Below are positions 32,843 to 41,803 of a DNA stretch of 46,736 nt, piece after piece. The translations under genes and the position numbers were made by a program. Every line of letters begins with the position of its first letter. The first letter of the stretch is position 1. Under the pieces are notes generated by a model. The model saw only the letters and a program-made list of their open reading frames with translations. It searched no databases and had not been told where the DNA came from. Origin of the DNA: an uncultured Christensenellaceae bacterium (GTDB taxonomy: Bacteria; Bacillota; Clostridia; Christensenellales; UBA3700); assembly GCA_910588545.1 (NCBI GenBank), contig CAJUOU010000001.1, positions 379,887-426,622 on the forward strand, given 5' to 3'.

Positions 32843-33766
32843 ATGGAATTTCAACATTATTCGGTTATGTTAAACGAGTGTATCGAAGGTCTTAACATCA
32901 AACCTGACGGAATTTATGTGGATGGTACTTTAGGCGGTGCAGGACATTCGTACAAAATTGCGGAAAGATTAAATGAAAAAGGAAGATTAATTGCGATAGA
33001 TAAAGACTTGGATGCGATTGAGGTTTCCAAAGAAAGGTTAAAACAATTTAACAATGTAACATTTATACATGACGATTATAAAAACTTGCCGCAAATACTT
33101 GATGATTTGGGTATTGAAAAAATCGACGGAATATTGCTTGATTTGGGTGTAAGTTCCTATCAACTTGATAACCGAAACAGAGGTTTTAGTTATATGGGCG
33201 ATGCGGAACTTGATATGAGAATGAACAGGGAGCAATCGCTTACGGCAAAAGAAGTTGTCAATAATTATAGCGAAAGCGAACTTGTAAAAATCTTTTTTGA
33301 ATACGGGGAAGAAAAGTTTTCAAAAAAAATCGCAAGCAATATCGTAAAAGCAAGACCTATTGAAAGTACAGGACAGCTTGCGGAGATTATTGAAAAATCT
33401 TATCCTGCAGCCGTTAGGTTTAAAGGCGGAAATCCTTGCAAAAGGGTGTTTCAAGCGATAAGAATAGAAGTTAACGAGGAGCTGGACGGTTTGTACGAAA
33501 GCTTGATTAATATGGCAAGAAGATTGAATACTAAAGGTAGAATGTGTGTGATTACATTTCATTCGCTTGAGGATAGAATGGCAAAAAATGCTTTCCAATA
33601 TTTATATTGCGATTGTATTTGTCCGCCGCATCAACCTATTTGTAATTGTGATAAAAAAAGAGAAATAGATCTAATAACAAGAAAGCCTATTATCCCTAGC
33701 GAAAAAGAACTTGAGGAAAATAAACGGTCTCAAAGTGCAAAACTTAGAATAATCGAAAAAATCTAA
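32843..33766 (+). CDS. rsmH: 16S rRNA (cytosine-1402-N4)-methyltransferase RsmH
   Basis: A 307-residue SAM-dependent methyltransferase of helix 44 in 16S rRNA. The SAM motif DGTLGGAGHS is at about residues 28-37, followed by LLDLGVSSYQLDNRNRGFSY, and the C-terminal CVITFHSLEDRMAKN. The Cys-rich CDCICPPHQPICNC stretch is usual in Firmicutes homologues. The start is placed at ATG 32843, one base after the mraZ stop (TGATATG), to give the family N-terminus MEFQHYSVML; GTG 32825 or ATG 32831 would overlap mraZ. Confidence 0.95.
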   Translation: MEFQHYSVMLNECIEGLNIKPDGIYVDGTLGGAGHSYKIAERLNEKGRLIAIDKDLDAIEVSKERLKQFNNVTFIHDDYKNLPQILDDLGIEKIDGILLDLGVSSYQLDNRNRGFSYMGDAELDMRMNREQSLTAKEVVNNYSESELVKIFFEYGEEKFSKKIASNIVKARPIESTGQLAEIIEKSYPAAVRFKGGNPCKRVFQAIRIEVNEELDGLYESLINMARRLNTKGRMCVITFHSLEDRMAKNAFQYLYCDCICPPHQPICNCDKKREIDLITRKPIIPSEKELEENKRSQSAKLRIIEKI

Positions 33767-33946
33767 ATAGCGTAAAACTTATAAATAGTAAAACAATAGG
33801 AAAAAATAAAATATAAAAACAAAAGCCAAATTTGATATGACGAATCAGTAAGGCAATAATATAAATCAAAGTCGAAACATTAGAAAATAAAAAAAATCAC
33901 AACAAGCAAAAGCTTAATCCGTTTTGGATTTGTGGCAGGAGGGAGT

Positions 33947-34522
33947 ATGTTAGGTACCAGAGAAAGAAATGATGTAAACTTAAGACAAGAAAGAGCCAAT
34001 GAGTATGCACCAATGCAACACGAAGATTATCGCCCTGAATATTCCTTCAGAGGTTATGATAATTATCCTAATGATTATAGAGAGAGCAATGAAGTAAGAT
34101 ATGCTCAAAGATACGAAAATATTGACTTTTATAACAGTCAATATGAGTGTGCTGCAAGCGAAAATGTGTTTAGACCTATCGAGTTGTCTGACATTACAGC
34201 GGATATTAAGCCACAAAAAAAACAAAGAACAAAATCAAAAATCAATATAAGCACAAAAGGTAAAATATTAGTGGGCGTTTACGCTGCTTTGGTAGTTTTG
34301 ATAGTTGCTATGTTACTTATCAATGCAATTCCTGCAGTCAGTGCACAAACTGCAACTGTAGTTCCGCCTGCAACTGAAATTGTAAGCGAACAGGCTGCAA
34401 ACCAAACTGCAAAAAATGCTGAAAGTGAAAGTGGTTTGACTAAAGGCGATGGCTATGTTTATAATAACCAAACAAATTGGTTTGAAGATTTTTGCAACAG
34501 TTTGAGTAAAATGTTCAAATAA
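33947..34522 (+). CDS. Single-pass membrane protein at the ftsL position
   Basis: A 191-residue protein with a long hydrophilic, Tyr/Arg/Asn-rich N-terminal region (about 1-104, probably disordered), one transmembrane helix (about 106-128) and a low-complexity outer region of about 60 residues. Its place between rsmH and the PBP is that of ftsL, and the topology (N-in, one helix) fits. The coiled-coil/leucine-zipper segment that normally follows the helix in FtsL is not visible, and the cytoplasmic part is far longer than usual. The ATG 33947 is preferred over GTG 33932 because AGGAGGG (33937-33943) precedes it. A terminator follows. Confidence 0.7.
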   Translation: MLGTRERNDVNLRQERANEYAPMQHEDYRPEYSFRGYDNYPNDYRESNEVRYAQRYENIDFYNSQYECAASENVFRPIELSDITADIKPQKKQRTKSKINISTKGKILVGVYAALVVLIVAMLLINAIPAVSAQTATVVPPATEIVSEQAANQTAKNAESESGLTKGDGYVYNNQTNWFEDFCNSLSKMFK

Positions 34523-34597
34523 TAAAAGAGGCATTAGATTTCTTTAATAAAATATTGCAAGTGTGAAAAACATATCAAATATATTTATTACTGAATT

Positions 34598-34636
34598 AAA
34601 AAAAGCTCTGTCTTAAATAAAGGCAGAGCTTTTTTT
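34598..34636 (+). terminator. Terminator inside the dcw cluster, before the PBP gene
   Basis: AAAAAAAGCTCTG (34598-34610) pairs with CAGAGCTTTTTTT (34624-34636), a 13-bp stem with U tract. It divides mraZ-rsmH-ftsL-like from the rest of the cluster. I found no consensus promoter in the 90 bases that follow. Confidence 0.85.
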
Positions 34637-34727
34637 GTATTCTTAAAATATTTTACGTCAATTTTCAAGCAGGAATAATCGTTGAAATTTGCGAATAAAA
34701 TACCTTGATAGAATGAGAGGTAAAATC

Positions 34728-36641
34728 ATGTCAAAAATTACAAATTCCAATTTAGGCAAAAGACTTCTTGCAGTATTTTTGGTAATTGCGTTTGTTTTTA
34801 CTGCAATTATCGTAAGACTAGCTTATTTGCAGATTATTGCTAGTAAAAATATAACAAACAGGGCGATTTCTCAATGGACGCGTGATTTGCCAATGCAGGC
34901 AACGCGTGGAAATATTACCGACAGAAACGGGGTGGTAGTTGCCGATACCAAAACGGCTTACACTGTGTATGTCAGACCTAACTCTATGACAGATGTAAAA
35001 GCTGTTGCGGGAGCGATTGCTAGTGCTATCGGTAAGGATTACGATTATATTTACAACAAAATAAACAAAAAAGGCGTTTCCGAAATTACCGTTGCAAAAA
35101 AGTTGTCAAAAGAGCAAATGATGGCAATTTCGTCGCAAAACTTTAACGGTGTGTATTTTGCAGAAGAAAGCGTAAGATATTTCCCGTATGGAGATTTTAT
35201 GTCGCAAATATTGGGCTTTACAAATGTGGACGGAGTGGGACAATTTGGGGTGGAAAAATATTATGATAAATATCTAAAGGGTGTTGACGGACAAATATTG
35301 ACACAAACGGACCTGGTAGGAAAAGAATTGCCTGACAATATTACAGGTTATCTGCCTAGCATTGACGGTATGACAGTGAGCTTGACTGTTGACTTTAATA
35401 TTCAGTCTTTTGCGGAAAAAATAGTAAAAGATGCGGTAACAGACTTTAGTGCAAAAGGTGCTAACTGTATAGTAATGAATCCCAAAACGGGCGAGATTTT
35501 AGCAATGGCACAAGCTCCGACATTTGATTTGAACAATATACCAAGGGATAACTTGGATGCACTGTATAGTATGGCTAAAAACAGTATGATTTCCAACGTT
35601 TATGAGCCGGGGTCAACTTTTAAAATTTTAACAACTGCAATAGGGTTGGAAGAAAATACTTATCCCGACAGCCACAGATTTTATTGCAATGGCTCAAGGA
35701 TAGTTGACGGAAAAAGGATAAAATGTTGGCGTTCGATAGGTCACGGCTCACAGACTTTTGCAGAAGGTGTCTGCAATAGCTGTAACTGCGTATTTATGGA
35801 TATTGCGACAAAAGTAGGTACAACAACAATGTACAACTACTTGAGAAAGTTCGGTATAAACGAAAAAACAGGTGTTGATTTGGTTGGCGAGGGCAAAGGT
35901 ATTATGCTAAATGAAAGCATTGTAAAAAATGTGGATTTAGCACGTATAGGCTTTGGTCAAGCGGTTGCGGTTACTCCTATCGGGTTATGTTCTGCAGTTA
36001 GCAGCTGTATTAATGGCGGAAATAAAATTACACCTTATATTTTAAACAATATTACCGACAGTAACTTTGGCGTTGTGCAGGGAAACACTCCTATGGTAGG
36101 AGGGCGAGTAATAAGCAAGTCGACTTCGGATAAAGTTAAAGAAATGCTTTACGGAGTTGTGGAAAACGGTAGCGGTAAATACGCCTATATTCCAGGTTAC
36201 AAAATCGGAGGAAAAACAGGTACTGCACAGAAATACGAAAACGGTGTGATTGCACGTGGCAAATACGTTTCCTCATTTTTAGGATTTATGAGCTATGGTA
36301 ATGACGATTATTTGTGTTTAATGACTGTTGACGAGCCTGTAGGATATGTGTATTATGGTAGTTTGGTTGCAGGACCTTATGTGGGAGAGCTTTTTGCAAA
36401 TATAATAAATTATAAAGGTTACAAACCTCAATATAGTGAAAATGACTTGAAAGTGTTAGGAAAAATTACTCCAATGCCCAATTTGATGGATATGAGTGTG
36501 GAAGAAGCAATAAAAGTGCTTAAAAATCTTGGTATACCTTATGAAGTCGAGGGCGAGGGAGACAAAGTAATAGGTCAAATACCTGCACCTAAAGCGGATG
36601 TCAGATACAACACTGTTGCACTTGTAAGGATTGGTGCTTAA
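34728..36641 (+). CDS. Class B penicillin-binding protein with one PASTA domain (FtsI/SpoVD type)
   Basis: A 637-residue transpeptidase: short cytoplasmic tail, membrane anchor (about 11-33), PBP dimerisation domain, and transpeptidase domain with S296 in EPGSTFK, the SCN motif (SNSCNCVF) and KTG at 496-498 (GGKTGTAQ). A C-terminal PASTA domain (about 580-637, MPNLMDMSVEEAIKVLKNLG) is as in SpoVD. It cross-links septal or spore-cortex peptidoglycan with the SEDS protein encoded at 40658. With a single such pair in the cluster, it may serve division, sporulation or both. The ATG 34728 follows GAGAGG. Confidence 0.92.
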   Translation: MSKITNSNLGKRLLAVFLVIAFVFTAIIVRLAYLQIIASKNITNRAISQWTRDLPMQATRGNITDRNGVVVADTKTAYTVYVRPNSMTDVKAVAGAIASAIGKDYDYIYNKINKKGVSEITVAKKLSKEQMMAISSQNFNGVYFAEESVRYFPYGDFMSQILGFTNVDGVGQFGVEKYYDKYLKGVDGQILTQTDLVGKELPDNITGYLPSIDGMTVSLTVDFNIQSFAEKIVKDAVTDFSAKGANCIVMNPKTGEILAMAQAPTFDLNNIPRDNLDALYSMAKNSMISNVYEPGSTFKILTTAIGLEENTYPDSHRFYCNGSRIVDGKRIKCWRSIGHGSQTFAEGVCNSCNCVFMDIATKVGTTTMYNYLRKFGINEKTGVDLVGEGKGIMLNESIVKNVDLARIGFGQAVAVTPIGLCSAVSSCINGGNKITPYILNNITDSNFGVVQGNTPMVGGRVISKSTSDKVKEMLYGVVENGSGKYAYIPGYKIGGKTGTAQKYENGVIARGKYVSSFLGFMSYGNDDYLCLMTVDEPVGYVYYGSLVAGPYVGELFANIINYKGYKPQYSENDLKVLGKITPMPNLMDMSVEEAIKVLKNLGIPYEVEGEGDKVIGQIPAPKADVRYNTVALVRIGA

Positions 36642-36661
36642 ATAGATATAACTTATGAATT

Positions 36662-36701
36662 AAAAGAATGATTTTGATTTTATGTCAAGGTCATTCTTTT
36701 T
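36662..36701 (+). terminator. Terminator after the PBP gene
   Basis: AAAAGAATGA (36662-36671) pairs with TCATTCTTTT (36691-36700) with an inner TTGA/TCAA pair and a T tract. The 180 AT-rich bases before murE contain TATAAT at 36818-36823 without a good -35. Confidence 0.8.
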
Positions 36702-36882
36702 ATTATTAGCTTTAAAAGAACTTTAAATTTAAAGCTAAAAAATTAAACTTTGGCAATAAAATATTTTATAAAAAATAAATAATAAAATAAATATCGAACA
36801 AGCCTTTTCTATTGGCATATAATGCGGCTTACAATAATAAAATATATCGTTAAGGTAAATAAGCAAGTTAAAGGGGCGGAGT

Positions 36883-38331
36883 ATGAATATAAAAAGACTG
36901 TTTGACGGCATTGAATATGAATGGCTATCGGAAATTAAAATCGATGATATAGCAACTGTTACACATAAACATCAAGATATAAATGCAGGAGACTGTTATA
37001 TTTGTTTGCAAACCAACGATAAAGGTATGCAAAATTTGCAATTTGCAATAGAAAAAGGTGCTTCTTTGATAGTTGTAGATAAATACGTAAAAATACCCGA
37101 AAATATTGCGGTTATTAAAATTAAAGATATTCGTGAAGGGTATGCCTTAATCGCCAAAAACTACTACGGAAAGGCTGCCGATAGTATGAGAATGATTGGC
37201 GTAGTAGGAACAAACGGAAAATCTACTACAAGCTATCTTATTTGGAGTTTGCTTACAAAAAACAACGTAATGTGCGGTTTGATAGGCACAGGATACTATA
37301 TGATTGGCAAAAAACGATTTGACTTAGACATGACTACTCCCGACCCTATGGATTTGCACTTTATTTTAAGCGTTATGTCAAATTGCGGAGTAAAAGTTGT
37401 GGTAATGGAAGTATCGAGCCATGCTATATACTTTAAAAAAGTTTGCGGAATAAAGTATAAAATAGGCATTTATACCAATCTTTCACAAGACCATTTGGAC
37501 TTTTTCGGCAATATGGAAAATTTGGAAAAGACCAAACACTCATTTTTTATGGACGGGTTTTCGCAAATTTCCTTAATTAATGTCGATGACAGGAGCGGTC
37601 AAAGACTAGCGGAAAAATTGGCACTGCCAAGTATAACCGTGGGGATAGAAAAAGATTGTGATATCAAAGTAAAAAGTTACGAAATTTCTGCTGAGGGCAC
37701 AAGGTTTAATGTGAGTTTGTTTCGCGAAACAACTATTTTTGACAGCAAACTTATAGGTAAATACAATATTTACAATATTTTGTTTGCGATTGTTGCTTGT
37801 AAATTGGCTGGGGTAAGGATTAAATATTTGATTACGGCACTCAAAGAAATTGAGCCTCTTAGCGGCAGGGCAAATGTTTATACATATAAGGATGTGAACT
37901 ATGTAATTGATTATGCTCACACACCTGATGGTCTTAAAAATATTTTGACTGAGTTCAGAAAAATCACTTTTGGCAATTTGATAGTTGTTTTTGGTGCCGG
38001 TGGGGATAGAGATAAGGATAAACGGCATAAAATGGGAGCTGTTGCCGAAAAATATGCCAACAAAGTGATTATAACGTCTGACAATCCGCGAAATGAAAAT
38101 CCGCTTGATATAATGCAGGATATCGCATGCGGAGTGCAAAATAAAAAATGCGTTTGGTTGATAGAGGACAGGAAGGCTGCAACACAAAAAGCAATATCGC
38201 TTGCAGAGCCTTTTGATACAATTATTCTGGCAGGAAAAGGTAGTGAGGAATATTTTGAAAAAAATGGCAAAAAATATTTCTATAACGATAAAATTACTTT
38301 AGAGGAGTTGTTGGGGACAAAATGGAAATAA
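36883..38331 (+). CDS. murE: UDP-MurNAc-tripeptide synthetase MurE (meso-diaminopimelate type)
   Basis: A 482-residue Mur ligase that adds the third amino acid to UDP-MurNAc-Ala-Glu. The ATP loop VVGTNGKSTTSYL is at about 107-119, and the central domain has TTPDPMD and EVSSHA. DNPRNENP at 400-407 carries the DNPR motif of enzymes that use meso-diaminopimelate rather than lysine. The start follows GGGGCGGAG. It overlaps mraY by 10 bases. murF, the usual next gene, is missing. Confidence 0.95.
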   Translation: MNIKRLFDGIEYEWLSEIKIDDIATVTHKHQDINAGDCYICLQTNDKGMQNLQFAIEKGASLIVVDKYVKIPENIAVIKIKDIREGYALIAKNYYGKAADSMRMIGVVGTNGKSTTSYLIWSLLTKNNVMCGLIGTGYYMIGKKRFDLDMTTPDPMDLHFILSVMSNCGVKVVVMEVSSHAIYFKKVCGIKYKIGIYTNLSQDHLDFFGNMENLEKTKHSFFMDGFSQISLINVDDRSGQRLAEKLALPSITVGIEKDCDIKVKSYEISAEGTRFNVSLFRETTIFDSKLIGKYNIYNILFAIVACKLAGVRIKYLITALKEIEPLSGRANVYTYKDVNYVIDYAHTPDGLKNILTEFRKITFGNLIVVFGAGGDRDKDKRHKMGAVAEKYANKVIITSDNPRNENPLDIMQDIACGVQNKKCVWLIEDRKAATQKAISLAEPFDTIILAGKGSEEYFEKNGKKYFYNDKITLEELLGTKWK

Positions 38332-39326
38332 AAATAATTATAGCATGCATTTCGGCTTTGGCAGTAGGGCTTGTTGTAGGATATCCTATTTTACTGCTTA
38401 TGCGAAAGCTGAAAGCCGGTCAACAGATATTAAGTTATGTGGATAAACATAAAAGCAAAGCCGGTACGCCGACAATGGGCGGTTGGATATTTATTTTTGC
38501 TGTTGCCGTATGCGGACTTGCGTTTTTTTGGAATTCAAAGGAAGTTGTAGTCGCTGTTTTCGGTATGATTGCTTACGGTGCAATCGGTTTTTTGGATGAT
38601 TTTTTAAAAATCAAACATCATCAAAATTTGGGACTTAAAGCATATCAAAAAATAATTGCTCAAGCGGGAATCGCAATTATACTAAGTTTATTTTGTTATT
38701 TTAACGGCTTTTTGTCGCGCTCTGTAGTAATACCGTTTACAGATTTAACTTTTGATATAGGTTGGTGGATAATTCCGTTGGTATTTTTGCTTTATATCGC
38801 AACTACGAATGCGGTAAATTTACTTGACGGACTTGACGGTCTTGCTACTTCCGTTTCAAGTGTGATTTATTTTAGTCTTGCAATTATGCTTATGATTTTT
38901 GCAAGTAAACTTGCTTATAGCGGAGATAACTTGACTCAAGACAGAATATACGGACTTGCGGGCTTGGCAGCGGTAACTTTTGGCGGATTAATGGCGTTTT
39001 TGTGTTACAACGGTTTTCCTGCAAAGATATTTATGGGAGATACAGGTTCACTTGCTCTCGGCGGACTTATGGCAAGTATATTTGCTTTTTCAGGTCAAAT
39101 TTTATTGATTTTTATATTGGGATTAATGCTTATAGTTACTTGTGTTTCCGTTATAGTTCAAGTACTTTATTTTAAAATTACCAAAGGCAAAAGAGTTTGG
39201 CTAATGACTCCGTTGCATCATCACTATCAATATAAGGGTGTACACGAGACAAAAATTACAATATGCTACACAGTAATTACTATTGTATGCGGACTTATTG
39301 GTATTGTAAGTATGATTTTGTATTAA
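38322..39326 (+). CDS. mraY: Phospho-N-acetylmuramoyl-pentapeptide transferase MraY
   Basis: A 334-residue polytopic membrane enzyme that makes lipid I from UDP-MurNAc-pentapeptide and undecaprenyl phosphate. About ten hydrophobic segments; signature regions are DDFLKIKHHQNLGL (aspartates near 90), NAVNLLDGLDGLA, MGDTGSLALGG and the C-terminal HHHYQYKG. Translationally coupled to murE by the overlap. Confidence 0.96.
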   Translation: MEIKIIIACISALAVGLVVGYPILLLMRKLKAGQQILSYVDKHKSKAGTPTMGGWIFIFAVAVCGLAFFWNSKEVVVAVFGMIAYGAIGFLDDFLKIKHHQNLGLKAYQKIIAQAGIAIILSLFCYFNGFLSRSVVIPFTDLTFDIGWWIIPLVFLLYIATTNAVNLLDGLDGLATSVSSVIYFSLAIMLMIFASKLAYSGDNLTQDRIYGLAGLAAVTFGGLMAFLCYNGFPAKIFMGDTGSLALGGLMASIFAFSGQILLIFILGLMLIVTCVSVIVQVLYFKITKGKRVWLMTPLHHHYQYKGVHETKITICYTVITIVCGLIGIVSMILY

Positions 39327-39356
39327 AAATTGTTTTAATTTTTTTAAGGAGCAACT

Positions 39357-40661
39357 ATGTTAACATTGGTATATGGATATGGTGTAAGCGGCAAAAGTGC
39401 CGTAAAATGCTTGCAAAGTTTGGGGCGTGAAGTGGCAATTTACACAGATAATATAGGAGAGAGCTTTGATGGTATAACCGATTTGAGCGGTATAAATATC
39501 GAAGATGCATTAAAGCAAGTAGGATTGATTGTAATAAGTCCGTCGGTTGATATTAATAGTCCATTGTTAGTGGAGGCAAGAAAAAGACATATCGGCATAA
39601 TAGGGGAATTGGAGCTTGGGTACAGGAATTTTAAAGGGGATATAATTGCTGTCACGGGTACTAACGGTAAAACAACTTGTACCAGACTAATTACCGAAAT
39701 ATTAAAAAACACGGGCATTAATGCGGACAGTTACGGAAATATCGGCATTCCGTTTGCGGAAAATGCTCCTAATTTGCCCGAGGATAAAGTTGCAGTGCTT
39801 GAAGTAAGCTCCTTTCAACTTAACACAACGGAACTTTTTTGTCCTAAAATTGCAATGTGTTTAAATGTGGCTGAAGACCATTTGGAATACCACAAAACTA
39901 TGGAAAATTACATACAGTGCAAAGCGGACATATTTAAAAATCAAGATAAAAACGATTATGCGATTTTAAATTATGACGACTGTATAGTTCGCAATTTTGC
40001 AGGGCAAATTGAAAGTAACGTATATTATTTTTCATTGTTACATAAGGTTAAAGGAAGTTATTTAAAGGGCAACAGTATATATTTTTGCGGGGATAAGGCA
40101 GAGTATATTTGCGATTGCCGAGATATAAAAATCAAAGGGGAACATAATATAGCAAATTGTCTTGCGGTTATAACTGCTTGCAAAATCTTGAATATACCTA
40201 ACAATGTTATTGTAAGTACGCTTAAAAATTTTGATTTGTCTGCACATAGATTGCAAATGGTAGAAGTAATAGATGGTGTAAAATACTATAATGACTCCAA
40301 GTCTACAAACATACATTCCGCCATATCTGCATGTAAAGCAATGGAGGGAAGAACAACTTTACTTGTCGGTGGGTATGACAAAGGGCTCGACTATACAAAA
40401 TTATTTAGTGAATTGCCAATAAAAATAAACACAGTTATTTGTTTTGGTGCAAATAGGGATAAAATTTGTTCGGCATCTCAAAAATCCTTTTCAAGGACAA
40501 TAATAAAAGCAGACAATTTGGAAGATGCTTTGGAAATAGCGTCGAAAATCAAGTGCGAAAATGTTTTATTTTCGCCTGCTACATCAAGTTATGACAGATT
40601 TTTAAGCTACAGCGAACGCGGAGAATTTTTTAAAGAATATATAAAGAGGTTTAAAAATTGA
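39357..40661 (+). CDS. murD: UDP-MurNAc-L-alanine--D-glutamate ligase MurD
   Basis: A 434-residue Mur ligase. The N-terminal Rossmann-like segment GYGVSGKSAVKCL (7-19) is followed by the ATP loop VTGTNGKTTCTRL at about 100-112, EVSSFQL, HRLQMVE and the Mur-ligase C-terminal NDSKSTN. It adds D-Glu to UDP-MurNAc-L-Ala in the cytoplasm. Start after AAGGAG; the stop overlaps the SEDS gene by four bases (TTGA). Confidence 0.95.
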   Translation: MLTLVYGYGVSGKSAVKCLQSLGREVAIYTDNIGESFDGITDLSGINIEDALKQVGLIVISPSVDINSPLLVEARKRHIGIIGELELGYRNFKGDIIAVTGTNGKTTCTRLITEILKNTGINADSYGNIGIPFAENAPNLPEDKVAVLEVSSFQLNTTELFCPKIAMCLNVAEDHLEYHKTMENYIQCKADIFKNQDKNDYAILNYDDCIVRNFAGQIESNVYYFSLLHKVKGSYLKGNSIYFCGDKAEYICDCRDIKIKGEHNIANCLAVITACKILNIPNNVIVSTLKNFDLSAHRLQMVEVIDGVKYYNDSKSTNIHSAISACKAMEGRTTLLVGGYDKGLDYTKLFSELPIKINTVICFGANRDKICSASQKSFSRTIIKADNLEDALEIASKIKCENVLFSPATSSYDRFLSYSERGEFFKEYIKRFKN

Positions 40662-41779
40662 TAAAATCAAAAGAAATTAATTTCAAGCTAATATTTTGCG
40701 TGATGATATTGTGCTGTTTTGGATTGGTTATGCAATATAGTGCAAGCAGTTATAACGCTTTAAAGGAAACAGGAGATAGTTTATTTTATGTGAAAAAACA
40801 GTTGATAGCATTTGCAGTCGGCATAGTGGCTCTTGTTTGTGCAACCAAAGTAAATACCGAGTTTTACAAAAAAATCAAGTGGTATTTACTTGTGGTTTCG
40901 ATTGTTTTGCTTGCAATAATTTTTATTCCCGTATTGGGTGTGGAAAAATACGGTGCTCGAAGATGGCTTAACTTAGGATTTTTTACCGTGCAACCGTCTG
41001 AATTTTCAAAATTCGGGTTGATGTTTTTTTTGAGTGGATACATACATGACCATAAACTTGACAAGATACGAAATCTTATTATCCCATTACTTGCAACCGC
41101 AATAATTTGTGTGCTTATTATGCTTGAGCCTAATATGAGTATAACAATGCTTGTAGGACTTTCTGTATTGATTATGCTTATATGCGGTGGCATTAAAGGA
41201 AAATATTTGCTTGCTCTTGCAGTGCCTGTTTTGGTTTTGGTTGTAATTTTGATATTTGCCGAGCCTTACAGGGTAAAAAGAATACTTGCTTTTATAAACC
41301 CTTGGGAAAATTCGAGGGATGAAGGCTTTCAGTTGATACAATCTTTTTATGCGCTTTCAGGAGGAGGTGTGTTTGGCGTTGGGTTGTTTAACAGCAGACA
41401 AAAGTATACCTTTTTGCCGTTTGCGGAGTCGGATTTTATTTTTTCCATAATAGGCGAAGAGTTGGGGTTTGTTGGGGCAGTATTGCTGATAATGCTTTTT
41501 ATTTATGTAGTATTTTTAGGCGTAAAAATTGCTATGAATGCAAAAAATATTTACTCGAGTTTGCTTGCTGTAGGTATTACTTCGGTAATAGCGTGTCAAA
41601 CTTTGCTTAATGTGGCGGTTGTAACAGGCAGCATACCTCCAACGGGACTTCCATTGCCTTTTATCAGCAACGGAGGCTCTTCTTTGGTAGTGTTTATGTA
41701 TGCGGTCGGTGTACTTGTGCGAATCGGTAAAGAAAGTAATAATACACATTTATTGTATGCTCGCCATAAAATGAAGTAG
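40658..41779 (+). CDS. ftsW: SEDS peptidoglycan glycosyltransferase (FtsW/SpoVE)
   Basis: A 373-residue protein with about ten membrane segments that polymerises lipid II together with a class B PBP. Family features are SASSYNA near residue 30, GARRWLNLGFFTVQPSEFSK (about 107-126), SDFIFSIIGEELGF and PTGLPLPFISNGGSS. The start is TTG, overlapping the murD stop, with AGAGG upstream; the next Met is far too late. FtsW and SpoVE cannot be separated by sequence reading; the neighbouring PBP has the PASTA tail of SpoVD. murG, which normally follows, is absent and murA takes its place. Confidence 0.92.
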   Translation: MIKSKEINFKLIFCVMILCCFGLVMQYSASSYNALKETGDSLFYVKKQLIAFAVGIVALVCATKVNTEFYKKIKWYLLVVSIVLLAIIFIPVLGVEKYGARRWLNLGFFTVQPSEFSKFGLMFFLSGYIHDHKLDKIRNLIIPLLATAIICVLIMLEPNMSITMLVGLSVLIMLICGGIKGKYLLALAVPVLVLVVILIFAEPYRVKRILAFINPWENSRDEGFQLIQSFYALSGGGVFGVGLFNSRQKYTFLPFAESDFIFSIIGEELGFVGAVLLIMLFIYVVFLGVKIAMNAKNIYSSLLAVGITSVIACQTLLNVAVVTGSIPPTGLPLPFISNGGSSLVVFMYAVGVLVRIGKESNNTHLLYARHKMK

Positions 41780-41803
41780 AGTAGAACTTTTAGGAGTAAG
41801 ACT

